Positions 22,761-40,727 of a DNA stretch of 52,682 nt are shown here, piece by piece. The notes under the pieces were generated by a model. It searched no databases. It saw only the letters and a list, made by a program, of their open reading frames with translations, and had not been told where the DNA came from. Positions within the stretch are counted from its first letter, which is position 1. Every line of letters starts with the position of its first letter. Location: positions 1 through 52,682 of the forward strand of contig NW_020312179.1 in NCBI RefSeq assembly GCF_002999335.1, written 5' to 3'. Source of the DNA: Cyclospora cayetanensis (taxonomy: Eukaryota; Apicomplexa; Conoidasida; Eucoccidiorida; Eimeriidae). The position numbers and the translations under genes were made by a program.

Positions 22761-22797
22761 TGGAGGGGCCCCTGGCGTACGGTAATAGGGGCCCCTC
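22761..22797. repeat. Perfect 12-bp inverted repeat built on GGGGCCCC
   Basis: GGAGGGGCCCCT at 22761-22772 is the exact reverse complement of AGGGGCCCCTCC at 22786-22797, with a 13-base loop. Each arm also contains its own palindrome. It lies about 200 bases upstream of the C2-like gene's ATG, so it could sit in the promoter or 5' UTR. Confidence 0.85.
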
Positions 22798-23989
22798 CTT
22801 CTCTGTGTACAAAACCACTGGACTCAGGCAAGTAGCCCGAGACGGGGATGAATCCTGTGCATCATTCATAGAAGTGAGACCACTGAGTGTGAACCTTCAG
22901 ACTCCAACGCACACTGGGAAACCTCCAGCCGCTCCTCGCAACAACCAAATGATCACTTGCTGCAAAGCCCATGCTCTGCGGTCCTTGTAGACATACCACC
23001 TGCAGAAAGGGTATGTTGCTTTATCGAGGGGGGACAGCATCACTGGCCGGAAACATACAACACACCGACTGGCTCGGAAGGAGGCCCTGTAGCGTTTGCC
23101 GCCTAAATCAGTCGTTCAGTGGACAGTAAAGAGATCACTAGCATTTTAATTTATATAAATGCACAAGTTAGTGCGGAACTTGTCAAATACAGGTATAAAT
23201 ATCAATGAAGCATGCAGCGCCCAGCCTGGCCAGCTGCCCTGTCGATACATGCCGTAAAGTCGAACATAATAGATAGGCAAATTTTACCCCAGCTATCCTG
23301 CAACCTTCGTTTTTGATAGCACAATATTTATATCGGGGTCTTTGCATTTTGAATTGCGTGTTCGCCTGCAATTGTCTTGCAGGAAAACCCGCTTTTTGTC
23401 TCACTAGCTGCAGGTTCCAGCAGCTGTGCTTCCCATCGACGTACAGATCTACCCTATTCCATCTAGTACATTGAGTACATATGGGGTGGTATTGCATGCC
23501 ATTTAAAGACATATAATACACGGTCGTGTTGAAAAATAAACATCCCGGGTGTTCCACCACGATCGCCTCCCAAATTTCTGTACAACATTTTCTGAACATT
23601 TTTGTAAATGTACGATGAAAAACGGGAGCAACCAGCTTGATATCAACAAAAACCCCGGGATCATATTAAATGGCGTCGATGACTAGTAAAAGGCTAGGGT
23701 GCATCTCACGAGCTTCATATCCACGCAACGACACTCTACTGTAGGTTCATTGAAAGCCTGGAAGAACTGACCTGACTCCTCTAGGAAACTGTTGCCAGTC
23801 GCTGCAAGCGACACTCAGAGCTACCAACGTGAGAGTAGGCGGTCAGCAAGCGTGCACCGCATCTTGTAAATAAGCACCTGGACTGCTGTGGGCTACGTTG
23901 AAACTTGGCTTTCTTCGGCACTTCTTATGCTTAGCTAAGAACTAACGAAGAACAAACTTATTGATGTGATTTTTTGTAAATCGTGTATA

Positions 23990-24115
23990 TAGCTGAGTAG
24001 CCATAGTTCAGCGCAAGAAGACCCTATTTTGCCGGCGTGTGCGCTACATGTAATGTGCAACTGGCTGCGAACGCTGCGCGTGCTGGAGAAGCTACGCGCA
24101 CCCTAGCTTTCCGTC
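23990..24115 (+). repeat. Dispersed repeat, copy 2
   Basis: It shares the 14-mer TTGCCGGCGTGTGC with copy 1 and the order CAACTGGCTG / GCGTGCTGGAG / CGCGCACCCTAGC with copies 3 and 4. It is in the same orientation as the others. Confidence 0.55.
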
Positions 24116-25849
24116 TCCACTCATGTCGAAAATCAGAGCTGCACCGAGATGGTAAGGAGGGATGTTTTCGAGAAATGGCCGGCAGCTTCCCATAGAGTTT
24201 GCATTGCCCTTCAAATCAAGTGTCTCCACATATAGACCCCAAATGAAGCGCTGGCGGTGCCATGGTTCGATGCAGCTGCTGCCTTCCTTCACCCAGTGGC
24301 TGTGGATAGAGAGGGTCAACAGGGTTCTTTAGCATTATGGCCTAGTTCTGATAACGCTGTTGGTAGTTTATAATCTAGTTTCTGTCGGCGAGTGGCTCGC
24401 TCAAGGGCTTCGTTGGATGGAAGTAGAAGGTGGCACAATCCCAACTGAGCAGGATAGGTCGGCATACAAGCTAAGTAACCTCAGCAGCTCGACACCCAGT
24501 AGAACAATTCGATTCGCCTCCCATAAAAATGTTTACGTATGTGTCGAGGAACCTATGCCGACCGTAACAGCATGCTGGCCGTGACGGAAAGCCAGCAAGC
24601 GAAGCTTTTATCAAACGGTTGGTAAATGCTGTGCTTCTACCCACAGATATAGAGAAATGAATGCTCCATGCAGTCTCTTATTGAAGGTAAAAGCATTTCA
24701 GATTGGCAGAGCAGGACCCCAAATTTACATACAACAAGCCTTGGCTGGAAGTCCGAAATGTAGCCTTCGCCCTAATCGGGCTCTGCGGATCGAGTGCGCG
24801 TGAAAACAAGGCACGTGGCAGGCTCCGCCGAAGAGACTGTCTACTGGGCTTCCAGGCTTGAAAATTTTAAATGGCTATTGTTTTTTAAAAATGGAGGCTG
24901 CGTATTAGAAGGGATGTAGTGATTTTTGTTTAGTGACCTCTGACCAGCTGCAGCTTGGCGTAGCACCTGGTGCACCTACAGTGTGCATTGCACTAGAACT
25001 TTTGGACACGGAGAACACACTAGAAACTATTAGTGAAATGTGGTGAAGAACTCCCAGCTCAGTCGTATGGGGAGAAGCCATTGCGGACTTCGTTGCTTGC
25101 GGGAGAATTCGCTGCTCAAGTTTGTTACCTCTAGTGTCTACGCACAGTATTGCCTGCGTTCCACTTACTTGTGCTGCCTCAGCACAGGCTGTGCTTGTAT
25201 TAGCTGCTTTCACTTGAAGGGCATTACTTAAAATGTTACGGCTTATTACCAAACTGTTCTCTATACTTCAACATACGCTCAGGCACTCTCACATATGTAG
25301 TCTTCATGTTTTTCCTAGCGTTTTCGCCAAAATTTGGAGTCTGCACTCGTTGGCTCTATCTGTATGCAGCCATTACATTTTTACCCGCGGTGGCACTGTT
25401 AGAATGCTACTATGGATTTAAACCTTGTTTAACACATTTTACGTGCTTTTTGTTTTCAGTGCCGCGATCGTGTCGGTTTTCGGTCCCTCGTAAATTGTTG
25501 GGTAGGGCACCAGTCATTATTCTCGTCGGCTTCACGTTATCAGGTGATGCACACATCGCCTTGCGGTTCCCTTAAGGACTGTTTTCACGTTTCTGCGTGC
25601 CTGCTCCGTAGCATTGTGGCGGGATATGTTTCGCTGCCCTGCTTAAAGCTTATCTCAACGTAGAGGACCGCCACCTCAGGGCGTGTGTCTAAATTAGGGC
25701 GGACACAAGGTGTAGCCGTCTAAGCAACACTTGTAGACTTTATACCACAGTAGGAATAAAAACCTACGAATCACAGAAGAATCGAGCTATTGGTTTTTCC
25801 GTACCTAAAAATTGTTTATTTACAAAGTAGTGTTTGCTAGATACAAGAT

Positions 25850-26020
25850 GACTCTACATTGTATGCGTTTGTGCTAGATGCGGCGTGCAGCTGGCTGTAA
25901 ATGCCCGGAGTGCCTAGCAGGCGCAGCTAAGCGCACCGTAGTTGCCTCCTACCCTCATGTCCGAGCTCTAAGGTCAGGAGACAGAAGGAATCAAGCGCTT
26001 TGTTAAAAGCACTGGACCGC
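25850..26020 (+). repeat. Dispersed repeat, copy 3
   Basis: The core GTGCTAGATGCGGCGTGCAG, CTGGCTGTAAATGCCCGGAG and GTGCCTAGCAGG aligns with copy 4 (52.5 kb). Similarity continues through CCCTCATGTCCGAGCTCTAAGG to a TTTGTTAAAAGC stretch that matches the end of copy 4. Confidence 0.55.
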
Positions 26021-26840
26021 TCTCCATCAAGCTGCTACTCCCAAGTTGAGTCTTCCTCCAGAGTCCCTGGAAAAGTGTTACACCTGTAGACACACAACAA
26101 TATTTTTCGCTGATGAGCAAGAAGTACTCTGCAGTCAATTAGGTACACGAACTACCAAACCAAGGAGTCAATTTCTTTTATGGTCTTGCTTAGCTATATC
26201 TAATGCTGTAGAAAATGCCCTAATTGTGCATGAGATGTTGGCCAAGGGAAAGACAGTTACCTATTACATCGTTATAAGGCTCTATTTACTGGTCTACTAG
26301 ATCGTCATAAGACTCTATTCACGTGTTTGCTGCAAAATTTCAATTAGAATATCTGCTGGTCTTACATGTATATCTGCGATTTGTGAAGAGGAATAGTCGC
26401 TGGGTTTTGGGGCTGAGAACTGTGTGCCACGGCGAGGGTTGGTGGGAGGGGGGCAGAAAAAACAAAGGGGCTTTTGGGAAGAAGTGAGGGTAGTTTTGTG
26501 TTCAGGCATTGTTTCTTGTTTTGTTTCGTCCTTTACTTTCGGCCAATGAAACGAGCACAGGGGAGCTAACCCCCGCATTTAATCACTTCTCCTTTAAAGG
26601 AGTAAATACCCACTTTACCACCCTCTCTGGGGTGGGGGTTCACCTGTCAACTCAAGTCTTCGACTCTACCTTGAATAAGGTCTACTCTTTCATATCATAG
26701 CTCTCTTTATAGCTGTTCGTCCTTCATCCATTCGTCTCCCTCCATCGTCTTCGCTCTACCTGTCCCTCCTACTCCCCCCTGCCTTCGCTGCACGTTCGCT
26801 TCCCAGTGCTACATCACACATTGCGGCTCTCGGAATCAAA

Positions 26841-32272
<5,432 letters not shown>

Positions 32273-32433
32273 GCACCCTCATGAAAGGGGTAACCTACAC
32301 CCTTTGTCACACAAGCACGCACACTTGCGAAACGGACAAGTATTACTCTCTATAGCCCCTAGAATAAGCCGTTCAGCTTTTCAACTCAAAAGCCAGTCGC
32401 ATGTGTTCCTAGCTAGCTGGACCGCAGTGTGTG

Positions 32434-33366
32434 TCAGCAGCTTTTGGATTGACGCATGAAATTCAAAAATGCAGCCGCCGCTCTGCAGCTGCGCGCACGC
32501 TTATTTTGCAAGACACCCAAAAGCACCCTAACTCGCTCATGCCGCTTCGCAACGCCGCTCTGAAGACACCTCCACAGGCTCCTTAGTTTAGGCGCAGAGA
32601 ACAACATGCATAGGGATCCCAGACACGGAGGACAGGAGGACCTTTCCTCTGCCTCTGGCATTGGAGGTGTCAATACCCCCTCGAGCAGTTTGTTGACCCG
32701 TTTGGCTTCGTGTCCTTTGGGCACAACGATCACACGACTCTCGTAGACGCAAGTTGCTATAATGGGAACGATGTAGACAAGCTTTATGCAAATTTTTAAA
32801 AGGGCACTTGAAGCACATGCGCAGTCACGGTGACGCTACTTCCTAAGTTCACCTTGGACCAGCAAGACGTCTAATGTACATGTCGTGCATTGTGGCACTT
32901 TAGGTATAAACGGCATGTAATCTAATGATGTTTCCTCGATCCAAGTTTTCTCTTAGGAGGCACTTTACTCTAGACTCAACAGAGACTTGCTGCAGAGCCA
33001 CGAAGTGTTTTTTGGAAGAGCTTTCGTCTTGCCCTGCCAGCACCCTCCGATTGGCGGCCATGGAAAACCCGGGGGGCAGGGGGTCCCGGGGTACGGCTAG
33101 AGTGCGCCTTGCTGCAGGCACTCTGTGTAGCGACCCTACACCGCTAGTTCCACGCACAGAACATTGCCTCTTGTAGTGAGCAAAACAGCGGTCTGCAGGA
33201 AATAAGCCAAATCGACTAGTCGATCCTTCTTGATTTCTTTTAAATACTGGATTACTGGAAACTGCCTAAGTGTAAGTAAGCTCTTTAAATAAAATGCACC
33301 TACGTTTACATAAGTGCCCAAAGAGAACCCTTCACGCACGATAGGGCTAAGCTCGATCGTAAGCAT
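32434..33366 (-). CDS. Tentative small multi-exon gene, unknown product
   Basis: I do not recognise it. Three coding-like minus-strand segments occur: 33300-33366 (ATG at 33366), about 32969-33192 after a TTTCCTGCAG acceptor, and 32434-32750 ending in a stop. The segments carry conserved-looking, mixed-composition peptides such as AHYKRQCSVRGTSGVGSLHR, DESSSKKHFVALQQVSVESR and VIVVPKGHEAKRVNKLLEGV. The phase between the second and third segments is not resolved, so the model is incomplete. It would converge with MCM7, whose stop lies 162 bases away. Confidence 0.35.
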
Positions 33367-33677
33367 CAGAGAAGCACACGCAGAGGAGCCTATAAAAAAG
33401 AACGACCCGTTAAATACATGTGTAAAAGTGTAGTCAGCTCAAAACTTGCTGTTCAGCTTCGTTTGTGTTCAAAGCCGCAGTTAAACGAGATCGTTAAGGG
33501 AGCGAACAAGAGCCTTGGCCATACATATACCAGCATATAGTACCCACACTATATGCTAATACTTTGAAACGATTTCATACACAATTACTAACACTATATA
33601 CAGCTGTACATTCGCAAAATATACCTACGCAACAAGATATGCACGTAACACGAGAAAGCGAACCGTTCGCGCATTCG
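33367..33677. other. Short intergenic gap, nothing seen
   Basis: AT-rich sequence between the tentative gene's ATG and the BolA-like stop. It should carry the BolA-like 3' UTR. No repeat or RNA gene is visible. Confidence 0.5.
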
Positions 33678-33947
33678 TTAGTCCGTGCCACTTTGCTGTA
33701 TCTGCTGCCACTCCTCTGGTGTATAGCACTTCATAGAGAAGGCGTGAATCTCCTCCAGTGACTTGCCCAAAGCTTTATTGACCAGGCGTTGTCTCTCCAA
33801 GGCCTTAAGACCTTCAAAGGCAGATGACACCAGTAGGCAGTTGTAAGCGGCACCACAGCCACATGATTTGTCCTCTAACTGCAAATACACAGGGTTCAGG
33901 GCCTCGCGCAGCATGTTCTCAACCTCACTCTGAGTCACGGTAACCAT
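33678..33947 (-). CDS. BolA-like protein, 89 aa
   Basis: BolA proteins pair with monothiol glutaredoxins through a bridging Fe-S cluster and act in Fe-S trafficking or iron sensing. The single exon runs from ATG at 33947 to TAA at 33678, and its length is typical of the cytosolic BolA2 type. The fold signature is intact: an N-terminal helix (VENMLREALNP), the loop Cys in KSCGCGAAYNCLLVSSAFEG, the core RQRLVNKALG, the conserved His of EEIHAFSMKC, and YTPEEW near the end. The usual RHR reads RQR here. There is no targeting extension, which suggests a cytosolic or nuclear protein. Confidence 0.9.
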   Translation of the reverse strand: MVTVTQSEVENMLREALNPVYLQLEDKSCGCGAAYNCLLVSSAFEGLKALERQRLVNKALGKSLEEIHAFSMKCYTPEEWQQIQQSGTD

Positions 33948-36900
33948 CTTCTGCCTAGGCGGTAGCGTGCAAACAAGTCATTGAAAGAGGAAGGGCCCAG
34001 CTAGTAAGTAGTGTAGATATAGGGCACGCCTGGGAAACGCTATTACAGGGAAGTACGGTAAACATATGACACAAGACGTCCAGAGGTTCCTGCGGCGTGG
34101 CAGAGTTACGCAGGGAGGAGGAAGGATGGACGAAGCAAGCAAGTTGGATTGCAAGATGTACCAAAAGGCACACGGCCGAAGAGCTAGTGGGGTAAGAAAA
34201 ATGCGGAGCTCCCTTTGCCCCTGCTGTCGCTTCCACAATTTATGTCAAAGATCCTGCTTCTGGTGCTCCTATTGAAGACAAACTAGTAGTGCTCCTGTTA
34301 AGGATGTGCGTGAGACTCCACGATGCTGCTGCAGAAAAGTTGCGGCCTTTTAAACATTTCGCCCCTGCTGCTAGCTTTGTTCGGAATTGGGCTAGGTACG
34401 GAACAGTCCGTAGCTAACAAATAGCAAAAATAATATAAAGTGTTATAGGAAGTGCACGGAAGCCATCTGCATTCGTTGGCTGAAGGCGTGCGGGGACTGC
34501 TTGCGGGTCGGGTTCCTCGGTCGTGCGGACAGCAACTCAGTAACGAAAATAGAGTGCAAATGTTGGGATTGGGAAATTCGTTCTAATTAGATAGTAATTT
34601 ATTTATTGCTATCGTGTTTTTAAGAACCGTACTCGGGAGTGTCAATACCTCCAACACAACCTGGCCATTAGTACCCCACCAAATTGGCGAGGGGAATGAC
34701 CCTATCCATTTTTTGAACCCTAGACAAGTGCACCAGCTGCATGCTGAGCCCTACTCAAAACATATATATAATCCGAATTACAGCTGGCCCATGTCATGAG
34801 CACCGGAAGATCACTTGACAGGCAGAAGACCACAAGCAGCCGACCTTGGGTCTTGCACAGGCAACGCTGCACTTCTGAACTTTCTGATGCACTAGATATC
34901 GTCAACTAAGAAGTAGTACGAACACGACTAAGTGCTTTGCATCTTTGCATATCATCCTTATTGCAGAGGACTGTTCGCCCTATGTAAGATGCAATGTTGT
35001 GCACGTGTAGCTTCCCATCGAAAGTATCATCTAGATATCCAGATTTAGGCTCAATATAGACTTATTAGAGTTGTTGGGTGCTTTCCCAGAAAAGTGTCCA
35101 CCTTGCCCTTTTCGCAGCCTTCAGAGTTCACGAAATGAAGGCAGTGGCACAGCTAGTTTGCGGGTTGCTCCACTCTTTCTGCCCTCCAACCATACACAGC
35201 TAGATATATACAGCCTCTAGTGTACACGCAGACAACATTCTGCCTTCGTTCGTCGAGCTAACAGCTCTTTGGACAAAATAAAATATCCAAAGCGACAAGC
35301 CAATACATGACTCTTGCTTAGTTACATGCTACAAGTGCAGTACAAAGTATTTAGTGTAGGTTAGCATACCAGACACTCCCCACCCCCGCCCCCTCCCCAA
35401 CTTCCCCGGAGTTTATTAAAAGCACGTTCCGTTGCGTTCCTTTCCCGTTCATTTAGGCTAACAGCACGCCGCTAACCAGAAGTTTTGCTCCCAATCGTCA
35501 CTCCCCAGGAACGCATATACACGAAAACGGTGCATATGCGAAGAGCAGCATGAGAATCGGCCGCTAGACAAAAATCGAGAAGGACCAACTCACACACGCT
35601 ATCCAACAAGGAGCGAAGAGGCGAAACGAACACAACAGTGGGGGGCGATGGCTCCCTACCGTCGGAGCGCTAAGTTGTGGGGGCCTCATGCCACGAGACA
35701 GAAGAAGACAGACAAAATGTAGCTAGCGTCCCATATTACAGTAGTCTATCAATCTCGTTGTGTCTCAAAAGAGAACTTTTTGCATACAAGGATGCACTTG
35801 CCAGCTCAGGGTTCGACTCCAGTCCCAGCATATCAACGTGCGTACATAAGAGACCGTGATAAATTCCAGCAACAATTCAAGAGGCTCATGAGAAAAGGTA
35901 GCCAAATTAGCCCTATTATGCGCTGTGGAAGCACAGTTTTCCATAAATGCAAGCAATGCGGTCTGTAGCAACTAGTGTTCTGAGGATAACAGAGCCGCAA
36001 ATTCTCGTAGAAAAACCAAAGTCTACAACTGACTCCGCTCCAAAGATTAACGTTCGTGTTCTTTACCCCATTTCACTGGAAAGCCTTGCCTAGTGCGACA
36101 TCGACGTCCGACTCCTGGATCCCAGCACTTCTAGGCCGCCCCATTGACCATCGGCTTGCACATAGCTCCAATGCCTGCCGTACAATGAGGGCAAATAATT
36201 TGTAAGGGTTTTCAAGCTTCTTTAGGAACCCAATATTGAGCTCTCTGGCATTCTTAATATTTAGGGAGATGGTCAGAGTAGGAAAGAGCTTTTGTGTGAG
36301 AGTAGTGCAGATCGCCCTACCAACTGGCCGCACACTCCTTCCGGTTACCTATCAGTGCGCTTTGGGTTTGCGTGCCCATTTATGGAGACCAAATCTCCAG
36401 ACCAGTAACATAGTCCGTCGACTCTTATCATATTCCGCGCTTGGCTCTCTTAAGCTTTGTGCATTTTTCTGCCTGCATTAGCCAGCTGTTTTCAAAACAC
36501 TACGCTGCAAATGATGGCTATTCAAACAGAACTGCCAGGTCCAGATTTGGAGCGGAGAGGGCCTTCTCAGTATAGATCAGTAATGGGGGGTCAACGGCTA
36601 AGGTTTTGTGATCATGAACTACTAATGCTCCAAAAGGGTAAGTTCATCTGTCTTCTGCCTCAGAGTAGTTTGCAGTGGTCGTATTGTGATCATTTTTTAG
36701 GCGGGTTGTAGAGCCAAGCCCGAGCATAGTCACGATCTGCACAAGGCTGTGAGGAATGATAGTTTTGTTAATTCAGTGAGACTGTCAGGGTTGCGCCATG
36801 AACAATAAGCGGCTTTCTAGGCCTTTATGCAGCTAAAACATGGAACGATTGGGCAAATCTGCTGACTCGGTCGACTGCGACCTAAATGGCATCCTACCGT

Positions 36901-37179
36901 TATATCCGCCACTTGAGTTATTAAGTCCAGATTCAGCTTGCTGCTGATTGCTTCAAAAAAAGCAGCATTTTAAACGCCGAACTCACGAGAATTTTTGGGT
37001 TTTAGTCTTGACTGTTTAGACTTCCGTGTTCCGGAATATACTGCTTGCCAACAATCTGTTTCCATGCTAGTGTGAGTCGACCTTTGGCCTGAAACAACAT
37101 TCTCCTGTCCTTTGCGTAAAAGGGCACTGGAAAAGCTGCCAATCTACAATCGATGGAGTCTTCGCTTTCTTTCGCACCG
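33948..37179. other. Gene-poor interval left of the retroelement relic
   Basis: No intact gene is supported. A minus-strand open frame at 36073-36333 (86 codons) and short frames at 37002-37190 may be decayed 3' parts of the retroelement, since they follow its pol motifs on the same strand. A C-rich stretch occurs at about 35379-35405. A segment at 35210-35255 resembles 25126-25170 (shared CCTCTAGTGT and TTCGTT-like flanks). Confidence 0.45.
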
Positions 37180-39050
37180 CAGCAGGTCATCCTTCATGTG
37201 GCATTGCTCTTCCTTTTGCCATTCTCGCTGTGGCAATAGTAGCATTTGCGTGGGTTTCAAAGCAAAGCGTCATGCAGTTTCGACACAAAACCGTGGATCC
37301 CCACCAAAACGAGCGGTTCTGCTCCATAGCAGTGATTTCCTGGCGCGTCGCAAGAGTGCATCCATGCTGGCGAATCCCTGAATATCCTGAGAAGACGTAC
37401 TGCAGTACGCGCCTGAGCCCGATAACAACTATACGATTATTCGAGTCCTGGAAAATCTTTCCGAGGTATTTGAATACCGATGGCCAGTCTAAACAGTGAA
37501 ACGAACGCCAAGTAAATACTACGCGCAATTTCCACGCTTCAGATCACATAATTCTCCGATTCTGCAGCGGGTGCCGCTGGTCGGTTTTGCTAAATCGATG
37601 GTAAGAAAATACATCAACTTTTTTTTCTTGAAGAGCCCGTGACCCATTGACATTAAATCGCACCCACCGCCATGTCACTACCACCGTTTAAAAGGAAAGC
37701 GTAAGGCTCACAATTGGCCAGCACATATAGCGCAAGAGTGGTAGAGCGCCGAATATGCGTCGTTGGCGCCTCACCAGCCTCCTCTGTCTATGTCATATAG
37801 TGCACCATCCTAAGCTTCTTACTACGTAGAACACCAGTGCTAGCAAATCCATACATGAACGGTCACAAAGCAAATGCGAACCCATCGATTTTTTCCACCC
37901 TCTTGGAGGGTGCACAATGGGAAAGGCCATGCCTTGATGTCTTGAGAATTTTTTGCTGGATGTAGCCCCATTCCTGCAGCCGAAGCACGGACTCACGCTG
38001 AGCACAATTCTCCATGTAAAACGAGTTTCTGCATGCTTTTACATACCAGGCCTGTCTTGCAGCTGCCGAAGCGCCCGTCATTGGTGGTGTTGATGCTTTC
38101 GAATGTTTCGGCTGAATACGCAGGCGTCATCCATGTAAAGAGCCATTCCCCCATCTTTGAAATGCGCAGAAATTAAAATTTAAGCGTGCTTTTGCAGTTG
38201 ATTATAATCATTGACACATTTAAATCCGTTCAGGTATATTCGAGTTTTCGAGTGCCAAAGCAACTCGGTTTTGTGCCTTTTCTAAGTGATAAGGATTGGC
38301 AAGAGAAACCTCTGTAAAAAGAGGTGTCTAGTAGGTTGTCAACGTTTACACTAGTTTAATTAATCCACCTTTGTGAGGCAACGGCAACATCGGCTTCATA
38401 GCGATCTCCAGGGTCTTACGGTTCCTGCATATGCACCCCCTACCGTCCGTAGTCGGCACTGGCATCCGGTTGCGCCTGAAGGTACTACACTTTGCCTGAT
38501 CAACAAGTCACCTCTATGCAGCCCTATCTTCTTCATGTGCATGACAAGCACTCTGTGGGGCTGACTTAGGGACTACGTCGATGTAAGGAGCTGGACAGCC
38601 AACACGTGCCTAGCTTGCTGGCAACGTATTATTGTTTAGCACACCGCCGAACCTCCTTTTGATAGTTTCTTATTGGTAGTATTCATATGGTGAATGCTCA
38701 ATAGAATCTTCTCATCAACAACTATACGCATATCCGTAAAGTGAGACTGCACGCTCATTATTGCTTACTTTAACTGTGCTGCTGAGCCATCCGCAGGAGC
38801 ACTCTGTCGCACCTTATTAAAGGCCTATATTCGACCCCACTAGCTCTAGCCGAAATGCGTGTTGTTAAGAAGTCCTGGCGTTGCTCCTTCCTGGCATTTT
38901 TTCGGCACACTAACCTGACACAGTTGGCAGCTGTGGAACCATGCGCGCTTTCTATTTCTTCATGCATAGCATACCTAGTATTACATCATTGTGCGCCAGC
39001 CCAAAATCAAAGTCATGTATCATGCTGGTATTATCCATTCCCATTTCAGG
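37180..39050 (-). mobile_element. Decayed Ty3/Gypsy-like LTR retrotransposon pol fragment
   Basis: On the minus strand, short motifs of a Gypsy-type pol occur in the correct order but in different frames with stops between them. A protease-end-like DVILGM lies at 38970-38987. A reverse transcriptase block with DG-R-C-x2-R and a closing LPLP lies at 38379-38447. The catalytic YMDD followed by VFSRN lies at about 38105-38137. An integrase zinc-binding-like FWW with CxxC lies at about 37258-37323. The spacing from LPLP to YMDD (about 80 codons) and from DVILGM to YMDD (about 280 codons) matches Ty3/Gypsy pol. The copy cannot encode an active enzyme. Flanking LTRs were not found. Chromovirus-like elements have been reported in Eimeria genomes. 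Confidence 0.6.
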
Positions 39051-40066
39051 AAGCTTTTAGGCGCAAGGGCCTTGCCAATAGCTGCATTCTGCCGGGCAGC
39101 AGTACCTTGAGTTTTATGGACCGCGCTAACGAATGAAAATGCAGATCGCCCATATTCCGTTTCCTAGAAAAACTTTTGCGTTTTTTATCCAATGACAAAT
39201 CAAGCTAGCAATTCAGGAGTATTAGTGTGTACATCGATCAGCGAGTAGGTGACCTATGATGCCTGGTTAAGCGCCAATCTACACTTTGCCGCTTCGTTCA
39301 TTGCTTCGTACACTGCCTAATGAGCATGCTTGTTCTCTGGTGTCCTCAATCCTAGTGCTGCACTCAAATGTACACCTCGCTCGCTAGAATTCGTGTGCAC
39401 AGTCCCTATTGCATGCCTTGGGTCATGCAAATATGTTCCCATAAGGGCTCGCCACTAGAGCGCATGGAATGAACACAAAACGTAGAGTGTCGTTTTCTTA
39501 TGCTAGATCTGTCATGAGGATTTGATACTTCAAAACCTTTTCGAAAACTACAAGTGTCCCTGCGGCGAAAGACCTGCGAACCTAGCTAATACGACCACCA
39601 GCATTTTATCAAAATGTTTTATGGAGACCCAAAGGAAATAGTGGTAATTGATGGTGCGTTACTTATTGAGGATGTAAGGTGCGGCATCGAGCAGTTTCAG
39701 TGTTGTTAGCAGTAAGCCCAAGAACACAGTGCAAGACACCACAGTGCTGTTTGAGCGTGACGCACTTCCTTGCCTTTGTATCATACGATTGGGCGCATGG
39801 ACAGCTCACAACGACCCTCCATATTTTCCCACCTCAATTTTTGACTCCCTGAACTGCCTGTCTTTCTTGTCGAGGTCATCATTCGAGACGGATTTAGGAA
39901 GAAAAAGTGTACTAAAAGTTGTCATCGATTGTTTTCGCGACATTGTAAATACTAGTGCGAAGGGAGCTTCAGCTAAAAGGACCCTCGCAAAACATGGAGT
40001 TGGATAGAGAAGCTTGTTCCCGTGAACGATTTCGCAACGGCTACATTAAGAAAGCTCCAGTCTATC
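39051..40066. other. Gene-poor interval between retroelement relic and tRNA-Thr
   Basis: No gene is supported. It could contain remnants of the gag end and 5' LTR of the relic, because it lies upstream on the same strand, but no recognisable zinc knuckle or LTR end was seen. A 92-codon plus frame at 39729-40007 has no visible domain. Confidence 0.45.
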
Positions 40067-40138
40067 GCCTCCTTAGCTTAGTGGTAGAGCGTCAGTCTTG
40101 TAAACTGAAGGTCGTGGGTTCGATTCCCATAGGTGGCT
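40067..40138 (+). tRNA. tRNA-Thr (anticodon TGT)
   Basis: The acceptor GCCTCCT pairs with AGGTGGC (one G-T). The D arm is TAGCTTAGTGGTAGAGC. The anticodon stem TCAGT/ACTGA closes the loop CTTGTAA with anticodon TGT. The T arm is GTGGG-TTCGATT-CCCAT. No intron is present. Downstream T runs (40139-40165) supply the terminator. Confidence 0.95.
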
Positions 40139-40727
40139 TTTCCTTTTTCGCTGTTGTTTTTTTTCACGTACATGAGATTGTATATATGTACTTTACGAAT
40201 TTCGCTTATGAACTGCTAATTAATGAGTGAGCTGCATGGGTATCCCATGTGCTGTCTCTTACCCGAACTACGTGCGGGTGGATCCGTTTTACCACTGTGC
40301 CTGACTATTGCTCAGGCGCTGAGTGATTGGTTTCACCATTCTTGCTTTTTTTGGAAAGTATTGCTCTAGTCGTATTGAGGTGTACCGAATTACTGTTACG
40401 GCTGTCTGGCTTCACTGTTTGCGCGCAAGGCCCCCCTTGTGCTATTAGGACATTCAGAGCCAGCCGTGTCGAGCAAAGGCTTCTAGCCATTAATCTCAAT
40501 CTTTTTTCCAACACCGGAGTCTCTGAATGCTTCGGACTTGGTGAAAGCTAGGCGCTTTTCCCCCCTCCATGTGCAAATAGGCTACTTCTTGCCGCATGGA
40601 AGAATAGGGTGGGCTGTCACTGGGAGACTCAAGGTGTAGGCAGCATTCAAGCGTGCTTGAGCGAGGACATGGTTATTGTTATTTGTTTGGTGCTTCATTG
40701 ACAGGTTGATACGCCCACACTGCTGTT
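40139..40727. other. Intergenic region between tRNA-Thr and the karyopherin gene
   Basis: It holds the T-rich tRNA terminator on the left and the presumed promoter and 5' UTR of the karyopherin on the right. No other feature is visible. Confidence 0.5.

Larger units (their letters stand above)
22556..26840. other. Gene-poor interval between the C2-like gene and MCM7
   Basis: No gene can be supported over 4.3 kb. It contains two copies of the dispersed repeat (about 24.05 and 25.9 kb) and an inverted repeat at 22761-22797. Open frames at 23183-23599 (minus, 138 codons) and 24905-25252 (minus, 115 codons) have no domain and could be relic coding sequence. The last 100 bases before MCM7 are pyrimidine-rich, as expected for a promoter/5' UTR. 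Confidence 0.5.

Noticed and set aside
23183..23599. 138-codon minus frame in the gene-poor region
   Set aside because: No recognisable domain and no coding-like neighbours; kept only as a possible relic.
38500..38640. Integrase zinc-finger-like peptide on the plus strand
   Set aside because: The other pol motifs lie on the minus strand in order; this single weak match is out of order and interrupted by stops.
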